Shown here one piece after another: positions 1 through 5,330 of a DNA stretch of 6,345 nucleotides. The position numbers and the translations under genes were made by a program. The notes beneath the pieces were generated by a model, which worked only from the letters and a program-made list of their open reading frames with translations, was not told the origin of the DNA and did not search any database. How positions within the stretch are numbered: the stretch's first letter is position 1; each line of letters begins with the position of its first letter. The DNA lies in NCBI GenBank assembly GCA_937897535.1, contig CALCQB010000006.1, positions 1 through 6,345 of the forward strand. The letters are read 5' to 3'. The DNA comes from an uncultured Novosphingobium sp. (GTDB lineage: Bacteria > Pseudomonadota > Alphaproteobacteria > Sphingomonadales > Sphingomonadaceae).

Positions 1-50
1 GATCTACACAGGCGAAGACACTCTTTCCCTACACGACGCTCTTCCGATCT
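1..50 (+). other. Illumina TruSeq P5-side adapter with i5 index (contamination)
   Basis: Bases 1-9 (gatctacac) are the 3' end of the P5 flow-cell primer. Bases 10-17 (aggcgaag) sit where the i5 index belongs and match the TruSeq HT index known as D505. Bases 18-50 are the read-1 sequencing primer site, running from acactctttccc to cgctcttccgatct. The adapter is intact and correctly ordered, so this is synthetic library sequence left on the contig end and not genomic DNA. Translated on the minus strand it gives the peptide IGRASCRERV, a tail commonly seen on spurious database proteins. Confidence 0.98.
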
Positions 51-51
51 C

Positions 52-249
52 TGCATCGAGTTCGGTCCCGACGGGTTTCTCTACCTCGGCATGGGCGACA
101 CCGGGCCGCAGCAGGACCCGGAGGGGCACGGACAGGATTTGACCACGCACCTGGCCAAGATCCTTCGGATTGACGTGGATCACCAGGAGAACGGCCTCGC
201 CTACGCGATTCCGATGGACAACCCCTTTCGCCAGCGGGCCGGGGCGCGG
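52..249 (+). CDS. Fragment of a PQQ-dependent glucose/sorbosone dehydrogenase-like protein (foreign, partial at both ends)
   Basis: Reading from base 52 gives 66 codons with no start or stop. The peptide carries hallmarks of the soluble aldose/sorbosone dehydrogenase beta-propeller family (YliI/Asd-like, Pfam GSDH): GPDGFLYLGMGD at residues 5-16, a DPEGHGQDL stretch at 22-30, LAKILRIDVD at 34-43 and YAIPMDNPF at 51-59. In this family the segment lies in the middle of the propeller. The enzymes oxidise sugars in the periplasm using PQQ and calcium; activity cannot be judged from this piece. Family members normally continue after the GAR at residues 64-66 with a PEIWAYGxRNPWR-type motif, and here the match stops abruptly at about base 249. 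It touches the adapter directly on its left, lies on the opposite strand to the flagellar genes and has no functional link to them. I infer a chimeric library insert from another genome or another locus. Confidence 0.8.
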
Positions 250-362
250 TTTCTGGTGGATGGGCCGCAAAGCCGCGAGGATTACATCGATATCCTGAGC
301 CTGCTGCTCGGCAAGAACCACGCGATCCCGGTGGGCGACCACGATCTGTTTGCCTCTCAGGA
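250..362 (+). other. Unidentified open segment between the dehydrogenase fragment and fliQ
   Basis: This 113-base stretch explains neither neighbour. On the plus strand it stays open in the same frame as the dehydrogenase fragment and gives a plausible soluble peptide (FLVDGPQSREDYIDILSLLL, then GKNHAIPVGDHDLFASQEI). About four fifths of its codons end in G or C, as in a real high-GC gene. I do not recognise the family. The peptide is neither the expected continuation of the beta-propeller nor, on the minus strand, the hydrophobic C-terminus of FliQ or the start of FliR. It may be a third joined fragment or a diverged part of either side. Both junction positions are approximate, within several bases. 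Confidence 0.4.
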
Positions 363-551
363 GATCAAGAAGGCGGTCACGGCCAGCTTGGGGACGAAGG
401 TCAAGGTCTGTTCGTTGACCGAAGTGGCCGCCTGGATCACACCGACCACCAGCCCCACGGCCAGTGTGGCCAGCAGGATCGGGGCGGCGACCAGCGCGGT
501 CACCCACAGCATCCGGTCGAACAGCGAGAACAGGGAAGCACCGTCATCCAT
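357..551 (-). pseudogene. fliQ: FliQ flagellar export gate protein, C-terminally truncated at a sequence junction
   Basis: FliQ is a small two-helix membrane protein that forms the export gate of the flagellar type III secretion system with FliP and FliR. The 64-residue product starts MDDGASLFSLFDRM. A first membrane segment lies at about residues 16-40, ending in the hallmark VGVIQAATSVNEQTLTFVPK at about 36-55. The second helix begins (LAVTAFLI) and then meets a stop at 357-359. Family members are usually about 88-90 residues, so roughly 25 are missing. The loss coincides with the chimeric join at about 360-370, so this is probably an assembly artefact and not a natural mutation. The start at 551 follows a TAGGGAG ribosome-binding site nine bases upstream that overlaps the fliP stop codon; the gene lies 13 bases after fliP. 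In the source genome an intact fliQ followed by fliR is expected. Confidence 0.9.
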
Positions 552-560
552 CAGCCGAAA

Positions 561-567
561 CTCCCTA
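561..567 (-). promoter_or_regulatory. Ribosome-binding site of fliQ
   Basis: The minus strand reads TAGGGAG, with nine bases between it and the fliQ ATG at 549-551. Its first three bases are the fliP stop codon (TAG), so termination of fliP and initiation of fliQ are closely coupled. It supports the MDDGAS start. Confidence 0.7.
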
Positions 568-1311
568 TCCGAAACTCATCGCGAGACTGCCCATCAGCAG
601 TGCCCACCCGTCAATAAGAACGAACAGCAACAGCTTGAATGGCAGTGATATAATCGTGGGAGATAGCATCATCATGCCCAGGCTCATCAACACGCTGGAG
701 ACCACCAGATCGATCACCAGAAACGGCAGGAACAGCATGAAGCCGATCTGGAACGCGGTCTTCAATTCGCTGGTGACGAAAGCGGGGAGCAGGATCGAGA
801 ACGGAATGTCCTCGCTGCGGGCGAACTTGGGGGCCTTGGCCATTTCGGCAAACATCATCAGATCGTGCTTGCGGGTCTGGCGGACCATGAAGCTGCGGAA
901 TTCCTTGCCCCCCGCCGCGATTGCCTGTTCGGCGTTGATCGTCCCCGCCGCGTAGGGGGCAATCGCCTGGGCGTTCACCGCCTCGAGCGTCGGGGCCATG
1001 ATGAAAAGCGACAGGAACAGGCTGAGGCCGATCAGCACCTGGTTGGGCGGGCTCTGCTGCAGGCCCAGCGCCTGGCGCAGGATCGACAGCACCACCAGGA
1101 TCCGGGTGAAGCTGGTCATCATCAGCAGCAGGCCGGGCAGCAGCGTCAGCAGCCCCATCATGATCAGCAGCTGGAGCGACAGGGTCATGCCCTGACCGCC
1201 GGTGCCGCCGGTCGCGCCGAACGCGCGGTCCAGCGCGCCGGGGATCGCCGCTTGCGCGTGGGCGAGGGTGGGGAGAAGCAGCGCGGGGAAGGCGAGGAGC
1301 CAACGGTTCAT
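565..1311 (-). CDS. fliP: FliP flagellar type III export gate protein
   Basis: FliP forms the pentameric core of the FliP-FliQ-FliR gate through which rod, hook and filament subunits cross the inner membrane. The product is 248 residues, the usual length. It begins with a signal peptide (residues 1-20, MNRWLLAFPA then LLLPTLAHAQ), as in enteric FliP, where it is cleaved. Membrane segments follow at about 45-67 and 90-106, with a C-terminal pair at about 185-210 and 215-240. Conserved stretches include MTSFTRILVVLSILRQALG (65-83), QSPPNQVLIGLSLFL (86-100), a periplasmic EF/FM..Q..K.DL region (137-152) and the near-invariant IPFSILLPAFVTSELKTAF (159-177). The ATG at 1309-1311 was chosen because it gives the signal peptide and overlaps the fliO stop as ATGA. 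Upstream in-frame codons lie inside fliO and look non-coding. Identification is very secure. Confidence 0.97.
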   Translation of the reverse strand: MNRWLLAFPALLLPTLAHAQAAIPGALDRAFGATGGTGGQGMTLSLQLLIMMGLLTLLPGLLLMMTSFTRILVVLSILRQALGLQQSPPNQVLIGLSLFLSLFIMAPTLEAVNAQAIAPYAAGTINAEQAIAAGGKEFRSFMVRQTRKHDLMMFAEMAKAPKFARSEDIPFSILLPAFVTSELKTAFQIGFMLFLPFLVIDLVVSSVLMSLGMMMLSPTIISLPFKLLLFVLIDGWALLMGSLAMSFG

Positions 1312-1577
1312 TCCGCCACCCCCCGCGCCGGAGCCTCGGCCAGCCGGGTCAGCCCCTGGCGAGAGGCCGAAACCAGGATTTCGCGCCCGTGGAACTCGAT
1401 CACCGCCAGCTTGAGGGTCGGCGAGAGCATCGTGGTCTCGACGATCCGCACCGCCTTGCTGCCGCTCTGTCCGGCCCCGATCCTGGCCTGCATCTTCTGC
1501 GCCAGCTTCAGACTGCCCCAGGCGAGGCCAGCGATCAGTGGCAACAGGATCACCAGTTTGAGCACATAGAACAGCAT
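1308..1577 (-). CDS. fliO: FliO, flagellar export gate assembly protein
   Basis: FliO is a bitopic membrane protein that acts as a scaffold or chaperone for assembly of the FliP ring. The 89-residue product has one membrane helix at about residues 4-21 (YVLKLVILLPLIAGLAWG). A short linker rich in Gly, Ser, Lys and Gln follows, then a cytoplasmic domain with the FliO-like segment IVETTMLSPTLKLAVIEFHG at 45-64 and REILVSASRQGLTRLAEAP at 65-83. It is shorter than the enteric protein, but small FliO proteins of this form are common. Its stop overlaps the fliP start by four bases (ATGA) and its ATG shares one base with the fliN stop (TGATG), indicating tight translational coupling. FliO is the least conserved gene of the cluster; the position between fliN and fliP and the domain layout together make the call firm. 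Confidence 0.9.
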   Translation of the reverse strand: MLFYVLKLVILLPLIAGLAWGSLKLAQKMQARIGAGQSGSKAVRIVETTMLSPTLKLAVIEFHGREILVSASRQGLTRLAEAPARGVAE

Positions 1578-1849
1578 CAGGCCGCCCCATCCGCCGGAGT
1601 ACTCGCGCCTGCCATCTCGACGATCCTGAGGCCGAACCGGCCGCCCTGGGCCACGATCTCGCCGCGCGCGATCAGCTTGCCGTTGACCATCACGTCGAGC
1701 AATTCATCGGTCAGCCGGTCAAGCGTGACCACGCTGTCCTCGCCCAGCGCGAGTACGTCCTTCAGCTTCATGTCGGTGCGGCCCAGTTCGACCGAGAGGC
1801 GCACGTCGACCTCTCTCAGCAAGTCGAATCCGCGGGTGTGGATGGTCAT
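1577..1849 (-). CDS. fliN: FliN flagellar motor switch protein
   Basis: FliN builds the lower part of the cytoplasmic C-ring. With FliM it controls rotation sense and docks the FliH-FliI export complex. The 90-residue product is almost entirely one SpoA domain (about residues 9-80). It contains the signatures VDVRLSVELGRTDMKLKDVL (14-33), ALGEDSVVTLDRL (34-46) and VNGKLIARGEIV (55-66), followed by RFGLRIVEM (71-79). The N-terminal extension of the 137-residue E. coli protein is absent, a compact form frequent in alphaproteobacteria. A GAAGGG ribosome-binding site seven bases upstream supports the ATG at 1847-1849. The gene starts 11 bases after fliM and its stop shares one base with the fliO start codon. 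Confidence 0.96.
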   Translation of the reverse strand: MTIHTRGFDLLREVDVRLSVELGRTDMKLKDVLALGEDSVVTLDRLTDELLDVMVNGKLIARGEIVAQGGRFGLRIVEMAGASTPADGAA

Positions 1850-1856
1850 CGATGAT

Positions 1857-1862
1857 CCCTTC
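1857..1862 (-). promoter_or_regulatory. Ribosome-binding site of fliN
   Basis: The minus strand reads GAAGGG seven bases before the fliN ATG. It overlaps the fliM stop codon at 1861-1863, so it needs no separate intergenic region. Confidence 0.6.
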
Positions 1863-2748
1863 AGGCGATCTGGGTGAGTCTGACCGCGACGCGGTCGTCA
1901 TTGGAGCCGATCGTGCCGCGCGCGAGCACCGCGCCGCGAACCGCGATCGGTATCGCGCGAGCGACCGCGACCGGCAGGACCATGCCGGGCTCGAGCGCGG
2001 CCAGCGTCGCGAGCGGCACGCGCATGTCGACCAGCGTGGCGGTCAGCGGCAGCGGCAACTCGGCAAACGGCGCGGCGGCGGGATCGGCCGATCCGCTGCG
2101 GCGCGGGGCGCTTCGCTCAAGCCCGCCAGTGCTCAGCAGCCCGGGCAGTTGCGCCAGCGGCAAGGCGATCAGCAGGTTCCACGGCGCGCTGCCATCCTGG
2201 GCCACGGCAAAGCGCAGCACGGCCAGCCGGGTGCCGACCGCAAACGGTGCCAGATCGGCCAGGCGGCTGTCCCGGCGCAGCCCGGTCAGGTCGGCCAGAC
2301 CGAGCACCTCGGCCAGCACCCCCGCGATGATCTGCTCCAGCCTGGCGATCATCATTTCGGCTGAGAGCGGAAAGCGGTCGGGCAGCGGACCAGTCCCTTC
2401 ACCGCGTCCGCCAAAGGCGCGGTCGACCAGTCGCAGCGCGGCCTGTCCGTCGATCGACGTCAGCAAGGTGACCCCGCTGGCGGCACTGGCCAGCAGGGCA
2501 TTCGCAGCAAGTGCGCCGACCGCGTCCGCCAGTTCAGCTTCGCCGCGTTGCTCGGGCTGGCCGGTCGCAAACTCCGGCTCCTCGCCGCCGATCAGTCCCG
2601 CCAAGGCTGGAGCCAGCGCGCGGGCGATCCGCTCGGCGGTTTTGGCCAATGCCGGAAGCAACTCGGCCGGGGCCGGCCCGCTGCGCAGCAGTTCGGCGCA
2701 GTGTTGCGCCGCCGCGCGTTCGGCGACAAAGGCTTGCTGCGGCTTCAC
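1861..2748 (-). CDS. fliM: FliM-type flagellar motor switch protein (compact form)
   Basis: FliM forms the middle of the C-ring and in model species receives the CheY-P signal that switches motor direction. The 295-residue product shows the middle domain with a GGRG motif at 113-116 (FliM GGxG-like) and the helix-rich segment SAEMMIARLEQIIAGVLAEV (129-148). A C-terminal SpoA domain spans about 231-295, including PLPLTATLVDMRVPLATLAA and RGAVLARG. It is somewhat shorter than the usual 320-340 residues or more, and the N-terminal LSQxEIDALL-type CheY-binding peptide is not visible. The start is inferred as GTG at 2746-2748, overlapping the fliL TGA in the pattern GTGA. An ATG-initiated extension to 2946 exists but would read through most of the fliL 3' half out of frame with no FliM-like sequence. 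Position between fliL and fliN strongly supports the name; sequence divergence lowers certainty a little. Confidence 0.87.
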   Translation of the reverse strand: MKPQQAFVAERAAAQHCAELLRSGPAPAELLPALAKTAERIARALAPALAGLIGGEEPEFATGQPEQRGEAELADAVGALAANALLASAASGVTLLTSIDGQAALRLVDRAFGGRGEGTGPLPDRFPLSAEMMIARLEQIIAGVLAEVLGLADLTGLRRDSRLADLAPFAVGTRLAVLRFAVAQDGSAPWNLLIALPLAQLPGLLSTGGLERSAPRRSGSADPAAAPFAELPLPLTATLVDMRVPLATLAALEPGMVLPVAVARAIPIAVRGAVLARGTIGSNDDRVAVRLTQIA

Positions 2749-3341
2749 TGGACCAGGAAGCTCTTGAAATAGACCTTGTCGACCCCGCCAAAGCCTTCGG
2801 TATCGGTCAGCACCTGGTTGATCGCACCGGTCAGCCGTTTGGCCAGCCGCTGCTTGCCTTCGGGGGTCAGCACCTCTTCCTCCGGCGTGTCGGCCAGCAC
2901 CACCAGCACCGCGCTGCGGATCGCCAGTTCGTGCTTCTTCAACCACATCAGCACCCGCCCGTCACGGCGGGTCGAGCAGGCCAGGCTGATCTGGACCAGC
3001 GCGGTCGAGTTCCTGAGGTTCGAGGTGAAATCGTCGGTGAAGTTGTAGTAGCTGGTCTTGTACTCGCTGCCGCCTTCGCCCTCGATCTCGGCCGGGCCTT
3101 CGCCCTCCTTGCCTTCGGACTTGGCCGCATAGGGGTCCTCGTCGCCCTTCTTGAGCAGCTTGGGCAGGTCCTTTTCCCTGGGCTTCTCCTCGCCGTGTTC
3201 GCCCAGCATCCCGGCCTGAACCGCCATGAAGGTCCCGCCGCCGCCAGCGCCCACCAGCACCAGTCCGAGCACCAGTTTGACCAACAGGCCCTTGCCATTC
3301 TTCTTCACGGGCGCGGCATCGCCCTCGGCCTTGTCATGCAT
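2745..3341 (-). CDS. fliL: FliL flagellar basal body-associated protein
   Basis: FliL is a single-pass inner-membrane protein that surrounds or supports the stator units and affects motor torque. The 198-residue product has a short cytoplasmic, lysine-containing N-terminus and one membrane helix at about residues 19-45 with a glycine run (GAGGGG at 31-36). A long highly charged Glu/Lys/Gly-rich linker follows (about 47-93, with repeated EGKEGEG- and EIEGEGG-type stretches). The periplasmic FliL domain runs from about 96 to the end: YYNFTDDFTSNLRNSTALVQ at 98-117, then the typical C-terminal VDKVYFKSFLVQ. The linker looks longer than in many homologues. The ATG at 3339-3341 follows a GAAGGGGG ribosome-binding site nine bases upstream and 29 bases of spacing after fliK. 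Its stop overlaps the fliM GTG by two bases. Confidence 0.95.
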   Translation of the reverse strand: MHDKAEGDAAPVKKNGKGLLVKLVLGLVLVGAGGGGTFMAVQAGMLGEHGEEKPREKDLPKLLKKGDEDPYAAKSEGKEGEGPAEIEGEGGSEYKTSYYNFTDDFTSNLRNSTALVQISLACSTRRDGRVLMWLKKHELAIRSAVLVVLADTPEEEVLTPEGKQRLAKRLTGAINQVLTDTEGFGGVDKVYFKSFLVQ

Positions 3342-3350
3342 GTCTCAAAT

Positions 3351-3358
3351 CCCCCTTC
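3351..3358 (-). promoter_or_regulatory. Ribosome-binding site of fliL
   Basis: The minus strand reads GAAGGGGG, ending nine bases before the fliL ATG, within the 29-base fliK-fliL gap (3342-3370). The gap contains no hairpin-plus-T-run terminator and no clear promoter, so fliL is most likely co-transcribed with fliK. Confidence 0.65.
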
Positions 3359-3370
3359 GGCTCGATCGAT

Positions 3371-4870
3371 TCAGGCAAAAATGCCCGAGCGCGGCGCAGA
3401 GCCCCGACCCGAGCCGCGCGGTGGCGGGCTGGGGTGGGACTGTGACTGCTGGTGATTTTCGCGGCGCTCCGACGACTGCCCGCGGGACTGGGCAAAGCTG
3501 CCGTGCTGCGAGGTCGCCCCCTCGCCCCGCTGCTGGAGTGCAGAGCCGGCCTGCTCGCTCGCCGTGGTCGGCAGAACCGGGGCCGGCTGGGCGGCAGCGG
3601 CGCGGGCGAAATCGGGATCGGCGCTGCTCATCGCGACCGACAGGCCGGTGTCTTCGGACCGGAACTGCAGCCGGACCGGGCCGAATTCCTGATGCGCCAG
3701 CGTGATCGAAACCGCTTGCGGCGCAAGCGCCTCGCGCGCGGCGGACAAACGCTCGATCAGCGCACCGAAATCGTGCGGGCGGACTTGCGAGACCGGGCTG
3801 GCCGCGAAGTTTGGCGCGGCTGGCTGCTGGGACGGCGTAGCCGACGTGATGGCAACCTGATCGGACGCGAGCAGCTCGGCTTCAACCGGGATCCGCGCTT
3901 CATCGCGGGCCATCCGGGCCATGGCAACGCGCGGCAGGTTTATCGCCAGACGAACCGCTTCGGCCGGAAGCGGGGTGGGGGTGACGGGTTGCGGCAGCGG
4001 CGCGGCCGGGTCCGGGGTCGCCGCCTTGGTTCCATCCAGCGCAGGCCGCATCACCGGGGTGCCGGGCTTTTGCGCGGGACCGACCAGCTCGGCCAACACC
4101 GGCGCAACCGGAAAGTCTGCCGTCGGTGTCGCCGGGGCCTGGGCACGGTGGCGCTCCAGCTGGGCGCGGGCCTGGTCGCTGGCGCTGGCGGGAAGGTCGG
4201 GAATGGTGCGGTGCGCCGGGCCCTGCGCCTTGCTCGGGGCCTGATCGGGCAGGTCGCCCTTCGGCTTCGCGGTCAACGGCTCGGACACTGGAATGGCTTC
4301 AGGCTTGGGGATCGCGAGCGGTGCCGGATCGGGCAGCTTTACCGCCAGGACTTCGGAAACCGGGACGGGCTCGACCGGCTTAACCGCGATCGGCTCCGAT
4401 ACCGGCGGCTTCGCGTCCGCCACGGGCTCAGGCAGCGCTGCTTCGGCGGCGTCGACCGGCTCATCGCGCAGCGCGCCGGCTGGATTGACGGCATCCGGCT
4501 TGATCCGCTCCATGACCGGATGCGGGTGGCCGGATCTCGACTTTCCGCCATGGGGCTTGGGCGCGGGGATCGTGTCGGGATCGGAGACCGGATCGGCCTT
4601 GGCGTTGGCGACTGCGACAACCGGCAAGCCGGGCGGCAGGATATTGCCGGGGATTGCCGGTTCGGCCGGGATCGCAGTCAGGTCCGGCTGGGTCGGCACT
4701 GCTGGAACAGCGAGAACAGCGGAACCTCCCGGCAGGCTCGCATCCCCCGCCTGAACCGCCAGAAAAGCGCCGAAATCCGCGCCTTCCGTGCCAGTCTTGG
4801 CCGGCGATGCGGTTCCATCACCGGGCATGATGCAGGCGGGGCTGGCGGCAGCGGGGGTGGACTGGATCAT
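3371..4870 (-). CDS. fliK: FliK flagellar hook-length control protein
   Basis: FliK is a secreted molecular ruler that measures hook length and switches the export apparatus from hook to filament substrates by contacting FlhB. The 499-residue product has the expected two-part design. A long Pro/Ala/Val-rich, low-complexity N-terminal and middle part (about 1-305) includes a degenerate repeat at 157-204. A folded C-terminal domain (about 306-425) contains VSITLAHQEFGPVRLQFRSE at 387-406, the equivalent of the family's LxLxPxxLGxVxVxL signature, here with HQEFGPV. The last 60 residues or so are rich in Gln, Ser and Arg, as in other FliK proteins. The ATG at 4868-4870 is chosen over an open upstream extension because a consensus AAGGAG lies seven bases before it and the extension overlaps fliJ. 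It sits 34 bases after fliJ and 29 before fliL. FliK is weakly conserved, so context carries part of the identification. Confidence 0.92.
   Translation of the reverse strand: MIQSTPAAASPACIMPGDGTASPAKTGTEGADFGAFLAVQAGDASLPGGSAVLAVPAVPTQPDLTAIPAEPAIPGNILPPGLPVVAVANAKADPVSDPDTIPAPKPHGGKSRSGHPHPVMERIKPDAVNPAGALRDEPVDAAEAALPEPVADAKPPVSEPIAVKPVEPVPVSEVLAVKLPDPAPLAIPKPEAIPVSEPLTAKPKGDLPDQAPSKAQGPAHRTIPDLPASASDQARAQLERHRAQAPATPTADFPVAPVLAELVGPAQKPGTPVMRPALDGTKAATPDPAAPLPQPVTPTPLPAEAVRLAINLPRVAMARMARDEARIPVEAELLASDQVAITSATPSQQPAAPNFAASPVSQVRPHDFGALIERLSAAREALAPQAVSITLAHQEFGPVRLQFRSEDTGLSVAMSSADPDFARAAAAQPAPVLPTTASEQAGSALQQRGEGATSQHGSFAQSRGQSSERRENHQQSQSHPSPPPRGSGRGSAPRSGIFA
4259..4402 (-). repeat. 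Degenerate Val-Ser-Glu/Ala-Val-Lys repeats inside fliK
   Basis: Three copies of a VSE(P/V)(I/L)(A/T)(V/A)K(P/L) unit begin at FliK residues 157, 171 and 195, separated by Pro/Glu/Val/Ala-rich spacers of irregular length. The copies match at protein level but only loosely in DNA, which indicates an old or selected amino-acid pattern and not a recent tandem duplication. The segment lies in the ruler region, where length matters more than sequence. Confidence 0.6.
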
Positions 4871-4877
4871 CGGCAGG

Positions 4878-4883
4878 CTCCTT
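4878..4883 (-). promoter_or_regulatory. Ribosome-binding site of fliK
   Basis: The minus strand reads the consensus AAGGAG, seven bases before the ATG at 4868-4870. It decides the fliK start, since the reading frame stays open upstream to 5149 across fliJ. Confidence 0.8.
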
Positions 4884-4904
4884 GCGGGCGGGGGTTGCCA
4901 GTCA

Positions 4905-5330
4905 CTATTCAAGGCCCGTGCCAACCGCGCGGCGGCTGCCCAGAACCGGAGTCTGGAGCCGCTGGGCCAGCGCGCGTTCACCCGCCTTGGCGCGGTCTTC
5001 GACCGCGGCGCGGCGGCGTTCGGCCAGGGCCAGGTCCTGCTGCTTGCGATCGGCCATGGCGCGGGCCTGCGCGGCGTCGCCCAGGGTGGTGGCCGAGATG
5101 CCCGACAGGCCGGCGACGAATTGGCTGAGCTGACGCAGCTCAAGCCCATCGCGCAGCGTGGTGCGGCCGCGATAGTCGCCCGCCATTGCGGCGGTCCGCG
5201 CGGCCAGCGCCTCGAGCTGGGTCAGGGTGCTTTCAGCTTGCGCTGCCTCAAGCGCGGCGGTTTTCCTGGCGTGCGCGCGGACCGTTTCGAGCCGTCGCAA
5301 CCGCCGGATCCGCGCCGCTTCAGCCCGCAT
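4905..5330 (-). CDS. fliJ: FliJ flagellar export chaperone / ATPase stalk protein
   Basis: FliJ is a small cytoplasmic coiled-coil protein that inserts into the FliI hexamer like the gamma stalk of F1-ATPase and helps couple ATP hydrolysis to the export gate. The 141-residue product is close to the family length (about 147) and almost wholly helical. It is rich in Ala, Arg, Glu, Gln and Leu, with two long heptad-like regions at about 5-50 and 85-128, joined by a segment around DYRGRTTLRDGLELRQLSQF (52-71). No membrane segment or enzymatic motif is seen. The ATG at 5328-5330 is preferred; it overlaps the fliI stop region by 11 bases and starts MRAEAARIRRLRRL. An in-frame ATG at 5360 would only extend further into fliI. 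Sequence conservation in this family is low, so position directly after fliI and before fliK is the main support. Confidence 0.87.
   Translation of the reverse strand: MRAEAARIRRLRRLETVRAHARKTAALEAAQAESTLTQLEALAARTAAMAGDYRGRTTLRDGLELRQLSQFVAGLSGISATTLGDAAQARAMADRKQQDLALAERRRAAVEDRAKAGERALAQRLQTPVLGSRRAVGTGLE

Noticed and set aside
4..507. A minus-strand open frame of 167 codons
   Set aside because: Its C-terminus is translated Illumina adapter and its N-terminal part overlaps fliQ in another frame.
91..648. A plus-strand open frame of 185 codons that could be called a gene
   Set aside because: It runs from the dehydrogenase fragment through the unidentified segment and then antisense through fliQ and the end of fliP. 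It is an accidental read-through across chimeric junctions.
1312..1590. An N-terminal extension of fliP to an ATG at 1590
   Set aside because: The extra 93 residues are fliO read out of frame. The internal ATG at 1309-1311 gives a proper signal peptide and the ATGA overlap with fliO.
1874..2767. Plus-strand open frames opposite fliM (1852-2364 and 1874-2767)
   Set aside because: They are Ser/Arg/Ala- or Gln/Arg-rich shadows with no recognisable family, fully antisense to fliM.
3342..3370. A possible promoter or terminator in the fliK-fliL gap
   Set aside because: Only a ribosome-binding site is visible. There is no stem-loop followed by a T run and no convincing -35/-10 or sigma-54 (GG-N10-GC) site.
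3452..5128. A 558-codon open frame on the plus strand opposite fliK and fliJ
   Set aside because: It is antisense to well-supported genes. The peptide is Arg/Gly-rich with no domain-like pattern, as expected from the complement of a high-GC gene with strong third-position bias.
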